Of a DNA stretch of 64,000 nt, positions 47,160 through 60,348 are shown piece by piece. The stretch spans positions 134,001-198,000 of the forward strand of contig CM065296.1 of NCBI GenBank assembly GCA_032871835.1, written 5' to 3'. This stretch comes from Dipteronia dyeriana (taxonomy: Eukaryota; Streptophyta; Magnoliopsida; Sapindales; Sapindaceae). A program made the position numbers and the translations under genes. Under the pieces are notes generated by a model, which worked only from the letters and a program-made list of their open reading frames with translations, did not search any database and was not told the DNA's origin. The first letter of the stretch is position 1. The number at the start of each line of letters is the position of its first letter.

Positions 47160-47951
47160 CCAATAAATATCTATACCACCTATGCCATGTTTGATGACCT
47201 GGGGAGTGATATAAGCAATGTCACACGTTCCATGCAACGGAAGAGAGTCACTTGTTGCGACTTAAACACTTGGTAGTTGGTACTCTTGAATCAGAACTAA
47301 TTTGTTTATTTGTTTGTTTTTGAAACTTGAATTGAATTATTGTATAGAGAAAAGGAAAAAAAAAAAAAAAAAGAGAAAGAGTTTGATGAATATATAAATC
47401 AATGTATACGAGCCCGTGACTTTTCTATCAATTTCCATGCATGTGTCACGAGAATACAATAAAAGCATCAAGCTGCCAAAGCCATGACTTTTCTATCAAT
47501 TTCCATTATATTATTTAATTCACTTCTAATTACAGTAATTACGATTTATTTTTTATTTTTTTATACTACGGTTTGATATACCAAAAAAATGTTGTATTTT
47601 GTAACTTGTAAAGACAAAATTATATATCAACTTAAGAATTATTTTCACAATTTATTAAAGAGTACCGTAAAGACTTGCATCCTATTATAACATATATTGC
47701 TGTTCTATGTTAGGTAATTGGTGTGAGAAGGATATATTTGTAAATAGAATAAAATGTATTTATTTATTTTCTTTCCAAAAAAAAAAGTTTCGTTTCGTTT
47801 CATTTCATTTCCTTCATATTAATAACTATCTAAACAACTATCATTAAAAACACTTTCTTTTCTTTTCCTTTCCTTTCCTCTCCTCTCCTCTCCTCTCCTC
47901 TTTAACTTATCATTTCCTTTCTCTCCAATTCCATCAAACCAAACATAGTGT
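47160..47951. other. Intergenic stretch with a pyrimidine microsatellite
   Basis: TTTCC/TCTCC repeats at 47850-47902 and a poly-A run at 47359-47373. TTTCTATCAATTTCCAT occurs twice (47422, 47489). No gene signal. The stretch 46265-46576 before the hairpin is also featureless. Confidence 0.6.
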
Positions 47952-48118
47952 AAGCTGTCGTGTGGTACCGGACACTACAAGTTAAGGAAAATGGGGGCAC
48001 GGCACGGCACGATCCCAATGGGTCATGCGGTTGTGTTGGCTTGTCGTGTTGTGTCGTGATGTGCCGTGTCCTGTCATCCTGTGTATAATCGTTTTATATC
48101 ACATGAAGAATCGTTTAT
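47952..48118. repeat. GC-rich repeat left of dehydrogenase copy 2
   Basis: TGTCGTGTGGTACCGGACAC...GGGCACGGCACGGC...TCATCCTGTGTATAATCG, then TATATCACATGAAGAATCG. The same sequence stands in the same direction at 50763-50955. The CGGCACGGCA words match the subterminal parts of the hAT element at 14882-18991. Confidence 0.8.
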
Positions 48119-48131
48119 ATCCCCAGAAAAA

Positions 48132-49779
48132 ATGTTGAAGAGCAACAACAAGCCATCACAAGTCATAACATGCAAGGGTAAACAGTATTTGAATTATGAA
48201 TATGATTGTGTTGTTATTTTTATTTTTTTTTGAAAATATATATTGAAAATGGGTGGCACATGCAACTGTGGTTTTCTGGGGAGACAATCAGTCATGGAAG
48301 TTGGAAGAAATACAAGTAGAGCCTCCAAAATCAACCGAAGTTTGAGTTAAATTGCTCTATGCAAGTATTTTTCATGCTGATATCTTATACTCCAAAGGAT
48401 CCCCATTTGTTAGTACCAATTAATCCTTCTTAATTAATATCTATTTATATATGAAAATTATCACTTATTGGATCTTGTACCTGAAGTTAAGTTAATTGGT
48501 TTTTCTAATATATTTTGTTAATTTCAGCCTTTATTCCCTTTTGTTGTTAGGTCATGAAGGTGTTGGGTAATCTCACTTTTCTTTCTCTATATATGTATAT
48601 ATTTATTATAAAAATATTTTGATAGTGATTATGTTGTCGTGGCAGGGTGGTGGAGAGTATTGGTGAACAAGTAACACTAGTGAAAGAAGGAGATGTTGTG
48701 ATCCCATGCTATGTTGGAAAGTACAAAGAATGTGAGAATTGCACATCAGAAATGACCAATTTGTGCTTGAAATTCCCATTAACCTTGAATGGTTTGATGA
48801 TGGATGGGACTTCAAGAATGTCCGTAAAAGGGCGAGATTCGTACCACTTTTTCACATGTTCCACAATATCAGAGTACATGGTCATTGATGTCAATTATGT
48901 TGTCAACGTTGATCTAAAGATACCTCTTGCTCATGCTAGTTTCTTTCTTTTGGATTCTCAACTGGGTTTGGGGCTGTTTGGAAGGAATTTCAATTTTCAA
49001 AAGGATCAAGTGTTGTTGTTTTTGGTCTTGGTGTTTTGGACTTGGAGCCGTTGATGGAGCTAGAATTCAAGGGGCAACTAAAATAATAGACATAGACAAG
49101 AACCCATGGAAAAAAGAGAAAAGAGAAGTGTTTGGAATGACTGATTTTATAAATCCGATAAATATTTGAATAAATCAGTTTTAAAAGTCATCAAGGGAAT
49201 CACATACGGAATGGGTGTGTATTGTAGCTTTGAATGTACTGGTTTTGCTCCTTTGGTTAATCAAGCCCTATAAGCAACAAAGTTGGTATGTATACATGTT
49301 TATTACAATAATTTTGTTAATATATTTTAATTCCTAGATCATGTTCAGGATTCTATATATCAATATTTCGTGCAGGATTCCACATAGACACCGATATCTA
49401 TTGGAATCTTACAAATAGACACCGGTACCTATTGGAATCTTGCGTATATATTTTCCACATATATGTCTTGGAATTGCTTTGAATTGGAATTTTTATTGGT
49501 TAACAAGGAAAAGGAACAACTATATTGATTAGCGTAGGATTAAATCCAAGCATATGAATCAATCTGGTATCGGTTATGACCGGAAGGACTTTGAAGGGTT
49601 CAATTTTTGGTGGCCTAAAACCCATCTCTGATCTTCCCATCATTCTTCAGAAATGCAAAAATAAGGAACTTCCATTAGATCAACTTTTGAGCTATGAAGT
49701 TGCATTGGAAGATATAAGCAAGGTTATTGAGCTGTTAAAGCAACCTGATTGTCTCAAGGTTCTCATCAAGTTTTATTAG
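48132..49779 (+). pseudogene. Alcohol dehydrogenase-like pseudogene, copy 2
   Basis: Co-linear with 22603-24252 including introns. ATG 48132; exon 1 ends before GGTAAACAG. Exon 2 again has TG instead of the AG acceptor (before CAACTGTGG, near 48260). Better kept than copy 1 in exon 4: [54 protein letters not shown] (48647-48930), then a frame loss at about 48945. Copy 1 keeps Arg where copy 2 has a stop in exon 2 (EV*VKL); conversely copy 1's exon 2 stop is Trp here. One extra base in the third exon breaks LGHEGVG. The last exon is intact: MTGRTLKGSIFGGLKP...LKVLIKFY to 49779. The two copies decayed separately after duplication but share the acceptor lesion. Confidence 0.9.
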
Positions 49780-49884
49780 TCTTAATTATCTCCTTATGTA
49801 GTTTGATATTTAAAGCTTTATTGGACTAAGTGGGAGGTATATAAGGTGTTACGTTCTGTAGTAATATATATATATATTAAAGTA

Positions 49885-50549
49885 TAGGTCCTGTAGTTGT
49901 TTTTCAATCCGTTTCATTTTTTTTTTTAAATAATTTCAAAAACACGTTTTTATTTTATTTTCAAAAAAAAAAAAGCTAGTGTTAAAAACGAAAAATTTGA
50001 AAAACACAAAATACTTGTTTTTTGTTTTTGTTTTTGTTTTTTACTTTTTTATATATAAAAATATCATTTAAAAAAAAACTATTAATTGTAATGTTATGCG
50101 TTTGACATGGTTAGAACAAGACAGGATAAGATTTTTAAAAGACCAAAGTGCCCCTCTTATATATATATATATTATAATTATATATATATATATATTATAA
50201 TATTATATATTATAATATAATATATTTATAATACATATAATATTATAATATGTATTACTATATATAAATATTATATTATATCATAATATTTACATAATTA
50301 GTATATTAATATTCTACAATATATAAAATATATATATATGTGTTAATACTATTAAATATAATAAATTATAATATATGTAATAATATTTAATAGATTTTTT
50401 ATATATTGTTGTAATATGTATATATATATATATATATTAATATAATATATACAATTATATTTTTATTATATAATATGTATATATTATAATTATTTATTTA
50501 TAATTTAAGAGTTTAGTTTTGATTAATTTATTTTTTGATATATTTTTTT

Positions 50550-50596
<47 letters not shown>

Positions 50597-50600
50597 CAAA
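49885..50600. repeat. Duplicated copy of the AT-rich inverted-repeat element, truncated
   Basis: Matches 24350-25100 (TGCGTTTGACATGG, AAAGTGCCCC, then TA/AT runs). It ends in (AT)n at 50547-50592; the right end of the element is absent. It travelled with the dehydrogenase copy. Confidence 0.6.
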
Positions 50601-50742
50601 AAAACATATTATATAGATTTCAGTGTGTTAAATGGTTAATAATTTACCGATAATAAAAATCACAATCAATGAATTACTTACTCTAACTTAAAGTTGTAAA
50701 TTTGTGTCGACACAGCCCCTTAAGGCTTAATCGCCTTAACGT

Positions 50743-50955
50743 TGCGTGTCGTGCCGACACTTTAAACTGTCGTGTGGTGCCGGACACGACAAGTTAAGGA
50801 AAATATGGGCACGGCACGGTATGCCGGCACGACCCAAATGGGTCATGGGGTCGTGTTGGCTTACCGTACCGACTTGTCGTGCCGTGCAGTGTCGTGACGT
50901 GCCGTGTCGTATCATCCTGTGTAGAATCGTTTATATCACATGAAGAATATATTTA
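50743..50955. repeat. GC-rich repeat right of dehydrogenase copy 2
   Basis: Direct repeat of 47952-48118, slightly longer (extra CGTGCCGACACTTTAAACTGTCGTG at the start and ACTTGTCGTGCCGTGCAG inside). It ends TATATCACATGAAGAATAT. Confidence 0.8.
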
Positions 50956-50961
50956 TGTCCC

Positions 50962-51003
<42 letters not shown>

Positions 51004-53079
51004 TTTAGTCCGAACAACAAATATTTTCTGGATCCGCTCCTGTATAGATATGAGATGCTTACCATTAAGTCAATCTCATTTTGTCATGCAACCACTTTTG
51101 GTTTAGGGCTAAACACATTAACATTTGTGACTAAAAGTTACAAGTCTCATCATAAGTATTTATCATTAAGTAAATTTCGATAGAGGAAGCTCTAGGGATG
51201 GCAATCGGAAAAATGGGAATGAATCCCCCAACAAACTAAACTACTATATTTTCAATTTTATATTTTATATAATTTTAAAAACCAAAATAAATAAATAACA
51301 TATTTGAATAGGTGACCTCCATGTAGAGGAAGATGACTTCCTCCAGCAAGATGGGGAGGAAAAAATATATTTTAGGGCTTTATTTATTTATTATTATTGT
51401 TTAGTCAAATAGAAATATATTTAAAACTAATAACATAGTGATAATATTAATAATTATGTATTTAACAAGTAATTGCTAAACATGAATATTGAATATTCAC
51501 TTTTTAACTATGTTATAATAAATAAATAAAAACCTTTAATCTTTTTACCGGTATCGATATACAATATTCGGTAAATCTATTATTTATATTATCTTTAAGA
51601 AGAGATTCCAATATATAAAAGATATGTAAGCTTAAATTTAAAAATTCTATGACTAGAGTTTAAATTCTATATATATATATTTGATTTTTATTTTATTTTC
51701 ATGATAAATCAAGGTTAATTTTAATATAATTAATACTTGTTTATCTTATTACTTAACATATTATATTGTAAGAAGAAAATTTACATTTGTAATCTTTTGA
51801 ATCTAGTTGGATATTTCTAATTTGGTTATATCTTTATTTTTATTTGTAATTGTATTTTTATTTTTATTCTATATATAAAAATATAAAATTGTGACCTATT
51901 CTTATGGCCTCAAAATCTGTTGTAAGAGTCAAAACACACACCCCATAGACCCATATGCTATAAAATTCTTGAAAGATTCTTTCTGTATATGTGTTAACCT
52001 ACCATTTGTTTTCTAAAAGTTGCATGTACTGATTTGGGGAAAGTGGGTGCTCCACTATTAACATGCTATATATAGCTCAACTTTTTTTTTTCCTTTTTAA
52101 CTTTGACATGCTGGAGTAAGCAAAGCAATATTTAATGGAAATTAAGCTAGATTGTGAAACATGATTGATGAAAGGCCGATCACACTCCCCTGAACAAAAT
52201 AATCATGACCCATGAATTAGAAAATAGAAAATTGATAATTTGATAATGAACAGTGCATGCTTCATCAAGAAGGTAACATGAGTGCTTTTTTCAACCCTGT
52301 GATAAAGATCAGACGGAGGAAAATGATCAAGTAACTAAGATGATAAACAAAGGTCGGAACATTAATTAAATAGTTCAATATCTCAATCATGGATAGACAC
52401 TATTTACGTGGAGGACTGAAGCATCTTCGATCACCGACCCTCTCTCTGGTATCTTTTCTTCTTTTCTTCAATAAAAGAAACATTCTATTTATGGAAATTT
52501 AAAGCAACCCTACCAACAAATACTACAATCTGCACACAAAGTATTTCCGATTTCAACTATCATCATCATCGACACAAAATAACATTTAAATCTACACTGG
52601 GCCATTGAAATCTGCATATAAATTGATTGATGCAAGAAATTTACAATTGAAAATGATTTGAAAAAAGGAAAAGAAAAAATTTCATTCACATTTACATGAT
52701 TATGAGAAGCTAGAAGTAAATTATTGTGTTGTCAATTCATGCATTAACTTTGTTAAATGCTACTATGCTAGTCATGTATGTGACCTCTTTCCTTTTAACT
52801 TTTGTTCTGTTCTTTTGTACCATGATGTGATACACATGTTATATTCTTCACGTAGTATATGTTTATACCATTATTTAAAATATCTTCAATATTATAATAT
52901 ATAAGTTGATATTCCATAATTTAAAGGTTTCTATTTAGATATCGGATATATTATATATCCTACGATAAAATTCTACACCTAACTGTGACCGGTGTTTTCC
53001 AAAACTATCCAAATTATCCTACAATAGACTTGTAGGACATAATGGGACATATAGGCTTGAACTGAGATTTATTTGAATT
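50956..53079. other. Intergenic stretch, no gene seen
   Basis: (TA)n at 50963-51000. 51192 begins AGGGATGGCAATCGG, reminiscent of a hAT-type terminus, with no partner found. 51400-53079 is AT-rich with no supported ORF, RNA gene or element end. Confidence 0.5.
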
Positions 53080-53360
53080 GAGCTAAAACTGTACTGAATT
53101 GATACTCTATTGTATTTGAAGAAATATGAGACTCAATTAAATTAATATTATATTTTGTTTGGTGAAACATAAGATTGAACTAAATATATCAATATTTTTA
53201 AATTGAATGGTGAAAAATTGAAATATGTATTTGAAAAAAAAAAATTTAACTTATATATTATTAAAGTAACAATATCTAAAAATATTATATATATATATAT
53301 ATATATTATTTTTAAATAAAATTAAATATTTTCAAATTTCATATTTTATCACTCAAATGC
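53080..53360. repeat. Dispersed AT-rich repeat, copy 1
   Basis: About 270 bp containing GAGACTCAATTAAATTAAT, ATAAGATTGAACTAAATAT and AACAATATCTAAAAATATTA. A direct copy lies at 62440-62710, so copies flank copia element 2 on both sides. Confidence 0.7.
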
Positions 53361-53480
53361 AGAGGGATAAAAAAAAAGAGGTAAAAAAAAATACTTTGTC
53401 TTTTCATCTCGGAATGGAATTCTTCTCTCTCTCTTGTAACCTCTTATTTTCAAACATTAAAAGCATTAAGAGGTGGTGGG

Positions 53481-53697
53481 TATAAAGACAACAATTGTAT
53501 AATAAAACTCTCTTATTTCATCACAGGTATATATACACATGTTGCTTTGTAATACAAGGAGAAATATACATCCATAATTACAGACAAGAATTGTGGACTT
53601 GATGCTAATACAATAATATCAGAGATTCTAATGAATTGGGTACACCAATCATGGAGTTGACTCAATCAAATGAGTTGGTCATGATGGTTGTCTATCA
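53481..53697 (-). repeat. 3' LTR of copia element 2
   Basis: 217 bp; minus strand TGATAGACAACC...TTTATA. Preceded (minus) by the polypurine tract TTGTGGGGGCA at 53698-53708. Its uninterrupted CACAGGTATATATACAC is the empty site for the insertion in the other LTR. Confidence 0.85.
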
Positions 53698-53719
53698 TGC
53701 CCCCACAAGGTTGGCGTTC

Positions 53720-56700
53720 TGTCAAGAACTCCTAGCTTGTTTCGATGTTTTTGAAGTTGTTGGTGTGAGAGAGTTGGCAAGTTGATCGGCCGAATGAACA
53801 TGTTGAACTCGAAGCAGATTCTTGTTTACTTGATCTCTCACAAAATGAAAGTCAACCGCAATGTGTTTCATTCTAGAGTGAAATATGGGATTTGCACAAA
53901 GATAAGTTGCTCCAATGTTGTCACAGTAAATAGTTGGTGGCTTAGAGAGTGGAAAACGAAGTTAACTGTGACACGTCGTTGTAGTGTCGTCAAATATGAA
54001 CATTTAAGTTCAGCCTCGCAAGGGCGCAAGTCACAGAGACTAGCACAATGGCAAACAAGGGATCGATCTACAGGAAGGTGGGATTCACCGATCGTTTCTA
54101 GTTCTAGCTATTATTACAACACTCCAAGCGGACTCGTGTGTTGCGTGTACAGAAAAGTGAATAATAATATAATTAAATAACTTATATAAATGACATATAC
54201 GATGATAGATGGAATGGAGATATGCATGAAATGTGGTTACACTAGGGAAACGACTTAACCGTGGCAATCCTCCTAATTACGTTCTAGACTCACATAATCC
54301 TCAAATGTGCAAAAATATCATAGGCTCGTATCCCCTTAGTTAATCTTTAATCTCTATCGATGTCTTAGAGATAGTATCCATATATACCCGAAATCTCTCT
54401 CGAGTAATCCGGACAATATATATGAACTCATTAAGCACGTGGAAGACAAGCACGTGGAAGACAAATTGAACCCTATACACTAGCCTAGTGGTTCTAGCAC
54501 TTTCTAGTCAAGCATAGTGAATGTTTATCTAAGCATTGTCAAACGCATATCCTCTCGGTACATAGCATCTAACCATGGATCAAGTACAAAGTGATCAATT
54601 AAGCAAAGGCTTTAAGCACTCAAAATATCCATATAACAACACAAGCACAAGAAAATGTCGGTGGACTTTACTTCTAGGTCAAAGATTCGGTTTAGTCAAC
54701 TTCCTAGGATGGTTAAACATGGGAAACAAGTTTACCTAACAACTACATGCAACAATGTGATTGTTATAACATTAAGAACATTCAATTTAGAATAAAGGTT
54801 CATCCTCTTGATTAGGGAATTTTCCCATAATCAATTTATCACCCAATCCTGTTACGTGGATGGATATTCGTGTCTTAATACAAAGATCTATTAAGAACAA
54901 GGATATGAACCAATGTCAATTTAGCAACTAAAAACCTTAACTGAAACCTTTTCTACTCCTTGGGGCTAAAATTCATATTACTTAAATTACTCAATACATG
55001 AAATTTTAAGTCATCCATCAATCAACCAACAATCATGGGAATCTAATTTCTACTCTAAATTACAACTACTCATAAACTCAATCATGGACACATATTGATT
55101 TCTAACAATTCATACACATACATATCATATTAGGAGCATAAAAACACATATATCAAAGAGAAAAATAAAACCCAAATGAATTTAAGAACAATCAATATAT
55201 TTATTATACAAGTGTAGGTTTACAATATCCCCAAATTGGAGGAATACATCAAAGAAAATAAGAAATACAAAGAAATGAGTAAAATAAAACAAACCCTTGA
55301 AGACAAACCCTCAAAAGATGCTCAAATCCTTCCTAGCTCGATTTTGACTCCTATTTCCTTTGTAATCTAATCTAAGATGGATGGAGGAAATGTAAAATGG
55401 TGGGGTGGAGGTGTATGGTGAGCTCACATGGAGGAAAAACCTCTATGGGAGCAAAAGATGAAAGAAAATGGAAGAAGAAGAGAAGAAGAGCAAGAAGGGG
55501 AAAAGAGAGGAAGATCGCCATCAAGAATGAGGAGAAAATGGGGTATTTATAGTGTGACAAGAGTTTTGGGTGAAAAGACAAGAATACCCCTCTGAAAATG
55601 GTTGAAAAATACATTTCTACCCAAATGTGTGGTACGATGTGCTGTACGCATCAACACAGCGTACCGCACATCACTTTTTTGAGCTTACTGCCCAAAAACA
55701 CGATACAAAATACGGTATGCGACTTGGTCTCGTGCGGTTGCTTACCGTACTTCTCTACGAACCATTATGAAAACGATCATAACTTTCTATAAAAACCTAG
55801 AAATCACAATCTGTAAAATGAGTTGGAAAGAAGACCTTTGGGGCTTTCCTAAAAGTGGTTATGGACGGTGTAGTTTGATCGGAAGAGAGAGATATGATCT
55901 TTCGAAGTTGGGGTGTCTGCACAAGCTATTCCAAATTCTATCCTTTAACCTCCAAAACTCTTCAATTAAGCTCAAATACCTTCCGTAGGGAACATGTACC
56001 TACACAAGGCTCACAAACACATCAAATACCAAAATATACTCAAAAACAAGAACAAAAGCTAGAAAATGGGGACCTCAAAAGGTATATAAATCGCTTCGAT
56101 CAGAAGCTCACGCAGCAAGTTGGAGACCCAAAGCACTTCAGCAGCAATGGATGCCACAGCTCTATACTCAGCCTCGGTCGAAGATCTTGCCACCGTTCAT
56201 TGATTTTTAGAGGACCAGGTGATTGGGTTAGCCCCTAAAAACACCACATATGCTGAAGTTGAGGTTATGTCATCTGTATTCCCAGCCCAATCGGCGTTTG
56301 AAAAGGCATGGAGAGCAAAATGCGAGGAACGACGGAGATGATGCCCATGAGAGATAGTATGTTTGATATACCATAATACTCGTTTGATAGTGGACCAATG
56401 TATGTTGGAAGGACGATGCATAAATTGTGACAACTTGTTTACTGCAAAAGATATGTTGGGCCTAGTAAGAGCAAGATATTGAAGTGCACCAACAACTTAT
56501 TTATACTGTGTTGCATCTACGGGAGGAGCACCATAGTCAAGCCTAAGATTTCAGAGGTGGATAATAGGTTGTGACCTTCTTTAGCTCCAGTCATAAAAGT
56601 TTTCTCAAGAATATCTTTGATTATTTGTGTTTAGAGAGTATGAAGCCATTGCCAGTACACAACACTTCTACACCAAGAAAATAAGTTAAGGAGCCAAGAT

Positions 56701-59160
56701 CCTTTAGAGAAAACCTGCTAGATAGAGCATCAATGATCTGTTGTATAGTTGCTTGGTTGTTGCCAGTGATAATTATATCGTCAACATAAACAAGCAAAAA
56801 AATTGTTAGATGCCCTCGATGGAAAATAAATAGAGATGTATCAGACTGAGAATTCAAAAACCCATATGACACAAGAAAACTCTTTAATTCCTGATACCAA
56901 TCCCTTGGTGCTTGCCGAAGGCCATAAAGTGTTTTTCATAGCTTGCATACATGATGAGAAAATTGATTGTTGACAAACCCCAGCAGCTGTTGCATATACA
57001 CATTGTCAGAGAAAGAGCCTTGGAGAAAGGCATTATTTACGTCTAGTTGGTGAAGAGACCAGCCAAACTGAACGGCAAGTGACAGAATAAGACGAATCGT
57101 TGTTGGCTTCACTATAGGACTGAATATGGAATGAAAGTCAACACCGGGTCACTGGTGGAACCCCTTTACAACAAGTCGAGCTTTGTAGCGCTCAATTGAC
57201 CCATTCGGCTTTTTTTTGATCCTAAAAATCCATTTACACCCAACTATATTTTGTGTGCTAGAAGATGGAACTAAATCCTAAGTATGATTCCTCAGAAGAG
57301 CATCAAATTTATCGCTCATGGCAGATCGCCAATGAGAGTGTTTTTGAGCTTGATAGATGGAACTGGGTTTAAGTGCTTCAAGAGTTGCTTGGGATGTGGC
57401 AAGATAATAGAAGATTTTTTTTTTATTTGAAATTTTGATTTTTAGAACGAGTAACAATATGGTCATGAGACTTTAGAGAATGGGATCATGAGACTTTAGA
57501 GAAGGTGATGCAGTATAGGTAGAAGAGGAATGGGAACTTACTTGTGCAGATGAGGATGCAGAGGGATCACTTGCCAATGTTGTCGTATGAGAGTCTGTTA
57601 AAGAAGCACTTGAGTGTGAAGGGGAAGTAGTAATAAAATGGTCATAATTATTGTCATGAGATGTGGAAGAGTTGGAGGCAGGTGGAGAAATAATTTTTTC
57701 TGCAGTAGTTGTTGGAATGGAAAGAGATGATGAAATTTAAGGGTTGATAATGTCAAGGGGAATGAGATTCGGTTCCTGATTTGTTAGAGATAAATTAGGA
57801 GTATGGATTGGTGGAGTTGGTATAGTTAAGGAAAGCTAAGAATCAAGAATCTCATCACATACATGTGATTCTTGTAATTGAATATCTAGAAAAGGGAAGA
57901 CATTTTCCATAAAAACTACATGTCTTGAAAGGAAGGTTTTTGACATGGATGGATCGTAGCATTTATAGAAATTATGCGACAGAGAATAACCAATGAACAC
58001 ACATGGACGGGATTTGGGTTCTAATTTGTGATGTGTGTATGGTTTGAGCCAAGGGTAGCTTAAGAAACCAAAACTTTTTAGCTTGTTATAATTAGGAATT
58101 GTGTGAAATAGACTCTGGAAGGGAGAATTGTTACCTAAATTTGGGGTGGCCATTCTATTGATTAGGTAAACAGCCGCTTGACAAGCAACTGACCAAAATT
58201 TGAGAGGCATAGAAGTTTGATGAAGGGGAGTCAATGCAGTCTCAAGTATGTGTCTATATCGTCGTTCTGCAGTGCCCATGATTTGTGGAGTGTATGGGGA
58301 GAAAAGAGGTGTTGAATACCATATTTGGAAAGAGTAGGATGAAGACCCTCATATTCCCCACCACCATCAGAATAAACTGTGATGATTGGTGTTTGAAAAT
58401 ATTTTTCTACTAATAATTTAAAATTTTTAAAAATCAATATTGTATCTGATTTGTTTTTTATAGGGTAAATCCAAGTATACTTAGTAAAATGGTCAACAAA
58501 TATCACGTAATATCAAAAAAATTCAAATGATGTGATTGGAGAGAGCCCTCAAACATCGGTGTAAAGAAGTTCAAATGGTTTAGAACTTGTAAGAGATGAA
58601 ACACCAAAAGGAATTTTATGGCTCTTATTACATAAACAAGAGTTACAACTTTCCAAAGACGACTGAGATACTGGAAGTGACTGACTTGAGACAACATAAT
58701 TAAGGATAAGTTGACTAGGATGTCCGAGGCAATGATGACAATGATTTGAGGATGCTTGGTTGGTAGTGGTGACATGGGCTTGAAATGTGGCGGTGGAGGG
58801 AGGTGGAGAGATAGGTAAGGAAGTCGGCCACTCATACAAATTTCCCTTACTCCGGCCTTGGACAAGTGTTGCCCCCGTGTTCAAATCCTTTACCATAAAG
58901 AATGTAGGGAAAAATTCAATGGATGCGTGATTATGCTTACAAAATTGTGAGACAGAAAGTAAATTTTTACGAATGGATGGAGCATACAAAACATTGTTAA
59001 GCATAAAGGCAGAATTTTCAGTAATTAATCTAGCAGAGCCAGTGTGAGTTATAGGGATACCATTACCATCACCAATGATTATGTTGTCATTACCAATGTA
59101 TTCTGAGTGCACTGACAGATTTTATAGATCGGAGGTGATGTGGTGAGAAGCATCTGAATC
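53720..59160 (-). pseudogene. Copia 2 pol: protease, integrase, RT, RNase H, broken
   Basis: On minus in order: protease loop MDSDASHHITS near 59160, where DSGA reads DSDA; pre-integrase region (58549-59112: VLYAPSIRKNLLSVSQF, HHCLGHPSQLILN, CNSCLCNKSHKIPF); integrase Asp in ELLYTDV, MIFVDHFTKYTWIYPI, YSDGGGEYEG (58231-58506), then GTAERRYRHILETAL with Glu (58279); RT with YVDDIIITGNN and DLGSLTYFLGVEV (56621-56872); RNase H from 56433 (NADWAGNTDD) through RSSTEAEYRAVAS to 56102. A 2.1-kb insertion follows; RNase H resumes at 53961 with [22 protein letters not shown] and QLAN text, ending near 53720. Many stops and frameshifts, including 57470-57830. Confidence 0.88.
53962..56101. mobile_element. 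2.1-kb insertion splitting the RNase H of copia 2
   Basis: Removing 53962-56101 rejoins RNase H text across E-L-R-F-P-L-S-K. The flanks CGAAG (53957-53961) and AGAAG (56102-56106) fit a 5-bp duplication with one change. The insert has no recognisable ORF. It contains GGGATCGATCTACAGGAAGG near 54059 and CACAATCTGTAAAATGAGTTG near 55808, and I see no LTR pair or inverted ends. It may be a non-autonomous LTR-derived element; class not established. Confidence 0.65.
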
Positions 59161-59169
59161 CATCACCTA

Positions 59170-60226
59170 GTTGTTGAAGTTTGATGATCCCTAAGCCATG
59201 AAATTAGCTTGTGGTTCAAAGGAAGAAGGAGGTCATGACCTTCATACCTTTGCCATATGTCCAAATTTGTCACAGAGTTGACACTGGATTCGCCCTTGAC
59301 TGTTTCCATTGGTTGAAGGACGCCAATTCTGATTATGATTGAAATTTCTATTTCCTTGATTTGAAAAATAGTTACCTTGTGAATTTTGATTGCCTTGATA
59401 CTGTTTACTTTGAAAGTTATTACCAAAATTGGATGCCTGTCTTTTCTTGTAGTTGAAAGTGTTGCCCTTTGCCTTATTGTTGTTATTTCCTTTTTGGTTG
59501 AGTTGAGTTGTGATTGGCACACTTTCCTTTTTAGTTTCTTCATGCTGTAGAAAAATTTCATGATCAACAGGCTTGTCAAATAACTCTTCAAATGAGATGG
59601 GTGTGTCCCGTGCTCGTATCGCAGCGCTAATTTCTTTGTATTTTGGTCCCAATTTGTTCATTACCTTTACAATAAGTTCACCATTATTGAGAGGCGACCC
59701 AACAATAGCAAGTTCATAGGCAACCGATTTTATGGCTCTCATACAAACCGTTTTATTTTCCATGACTATTTTTGTAAGAGATTGTCGAAAACTAAATATA
59801 GATACGAGTCTGCGAGCTGTTCGCATAAGCAGTATTGAGACTAACCCATGCTTGTTGAGCAGATGTGGTTAAAGCTACCGTAGGTGCGATGGTAGCATCA
59901 ACCAAAGCCATAATAGGATTTCTCATAAGGTTGTCTTGGCATGTCCAGAGCTTGTACTCAGGATTGAGGATACTTGTGTCTTTGTCTTGTTGCAATAGCA
60001 TTGGTGGACAAGGATATGAGCCATCGATGTAGCCCATCAGATCATATCCATAAAGAAGTGAAGTGACTTGTGCCTTCCAAGTTGGGTAATTGCTGCTGCC
60101 AATCAGTTTGATAGACAAATGGGAGGTTGTATTAAATGTGAAGAGAGTGGATTTGGAAGTGTTTCCACCAGCCACAACAATGGTGGGGTTAGAGATGGAT
60201 TCGTCACTGGAATTGTTATTGGCCAT
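59170..60226 (-). pseudogene. Copia 2 gag, broken
   Basis: The likely start is ATG 60226 (MANNNSSDESISNPT), not the upstream in-frame ATG that overlaps the primer site. The gag core reads LIGSSNYPTWKAQVTSLLYG, YKLWTCQDNLM, AQQAWVSLNTAYANSS; a one-base shift near 59810 moves to MRTARRLVSIF-type text, then MNKLGPKYKEISAAIRARD and FEELFD. An Asn/Gln-rich tail (59300-59480) leads to a zinc knuckle beginning IQCQLCDKFGHMAKV, whose last Cys is lost by a shift near 59242. This is the UBN2 gag domain of copia. Confidence 0.85.
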
Positions 60227-60275
60227 TTTGAGAAAAAAAAATAGAGGTAATGAACTCGTTGGAGTTTCTAGGGTA

Positions 60276-60287
60276 GCTCTGATACCA
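60276..60287 (-). other. Primer-binding site of copia element 2
   Basis: TGGTATCAGAGC on minus, directly after the LTR end TTTATA. Confidence 0.9.
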
Positions 60288-60348
60288 TATAAAGGCAACA
60301 ATTGTATAATAAAACTCTTATTTCATTCATGATTTACATAGTTATATA

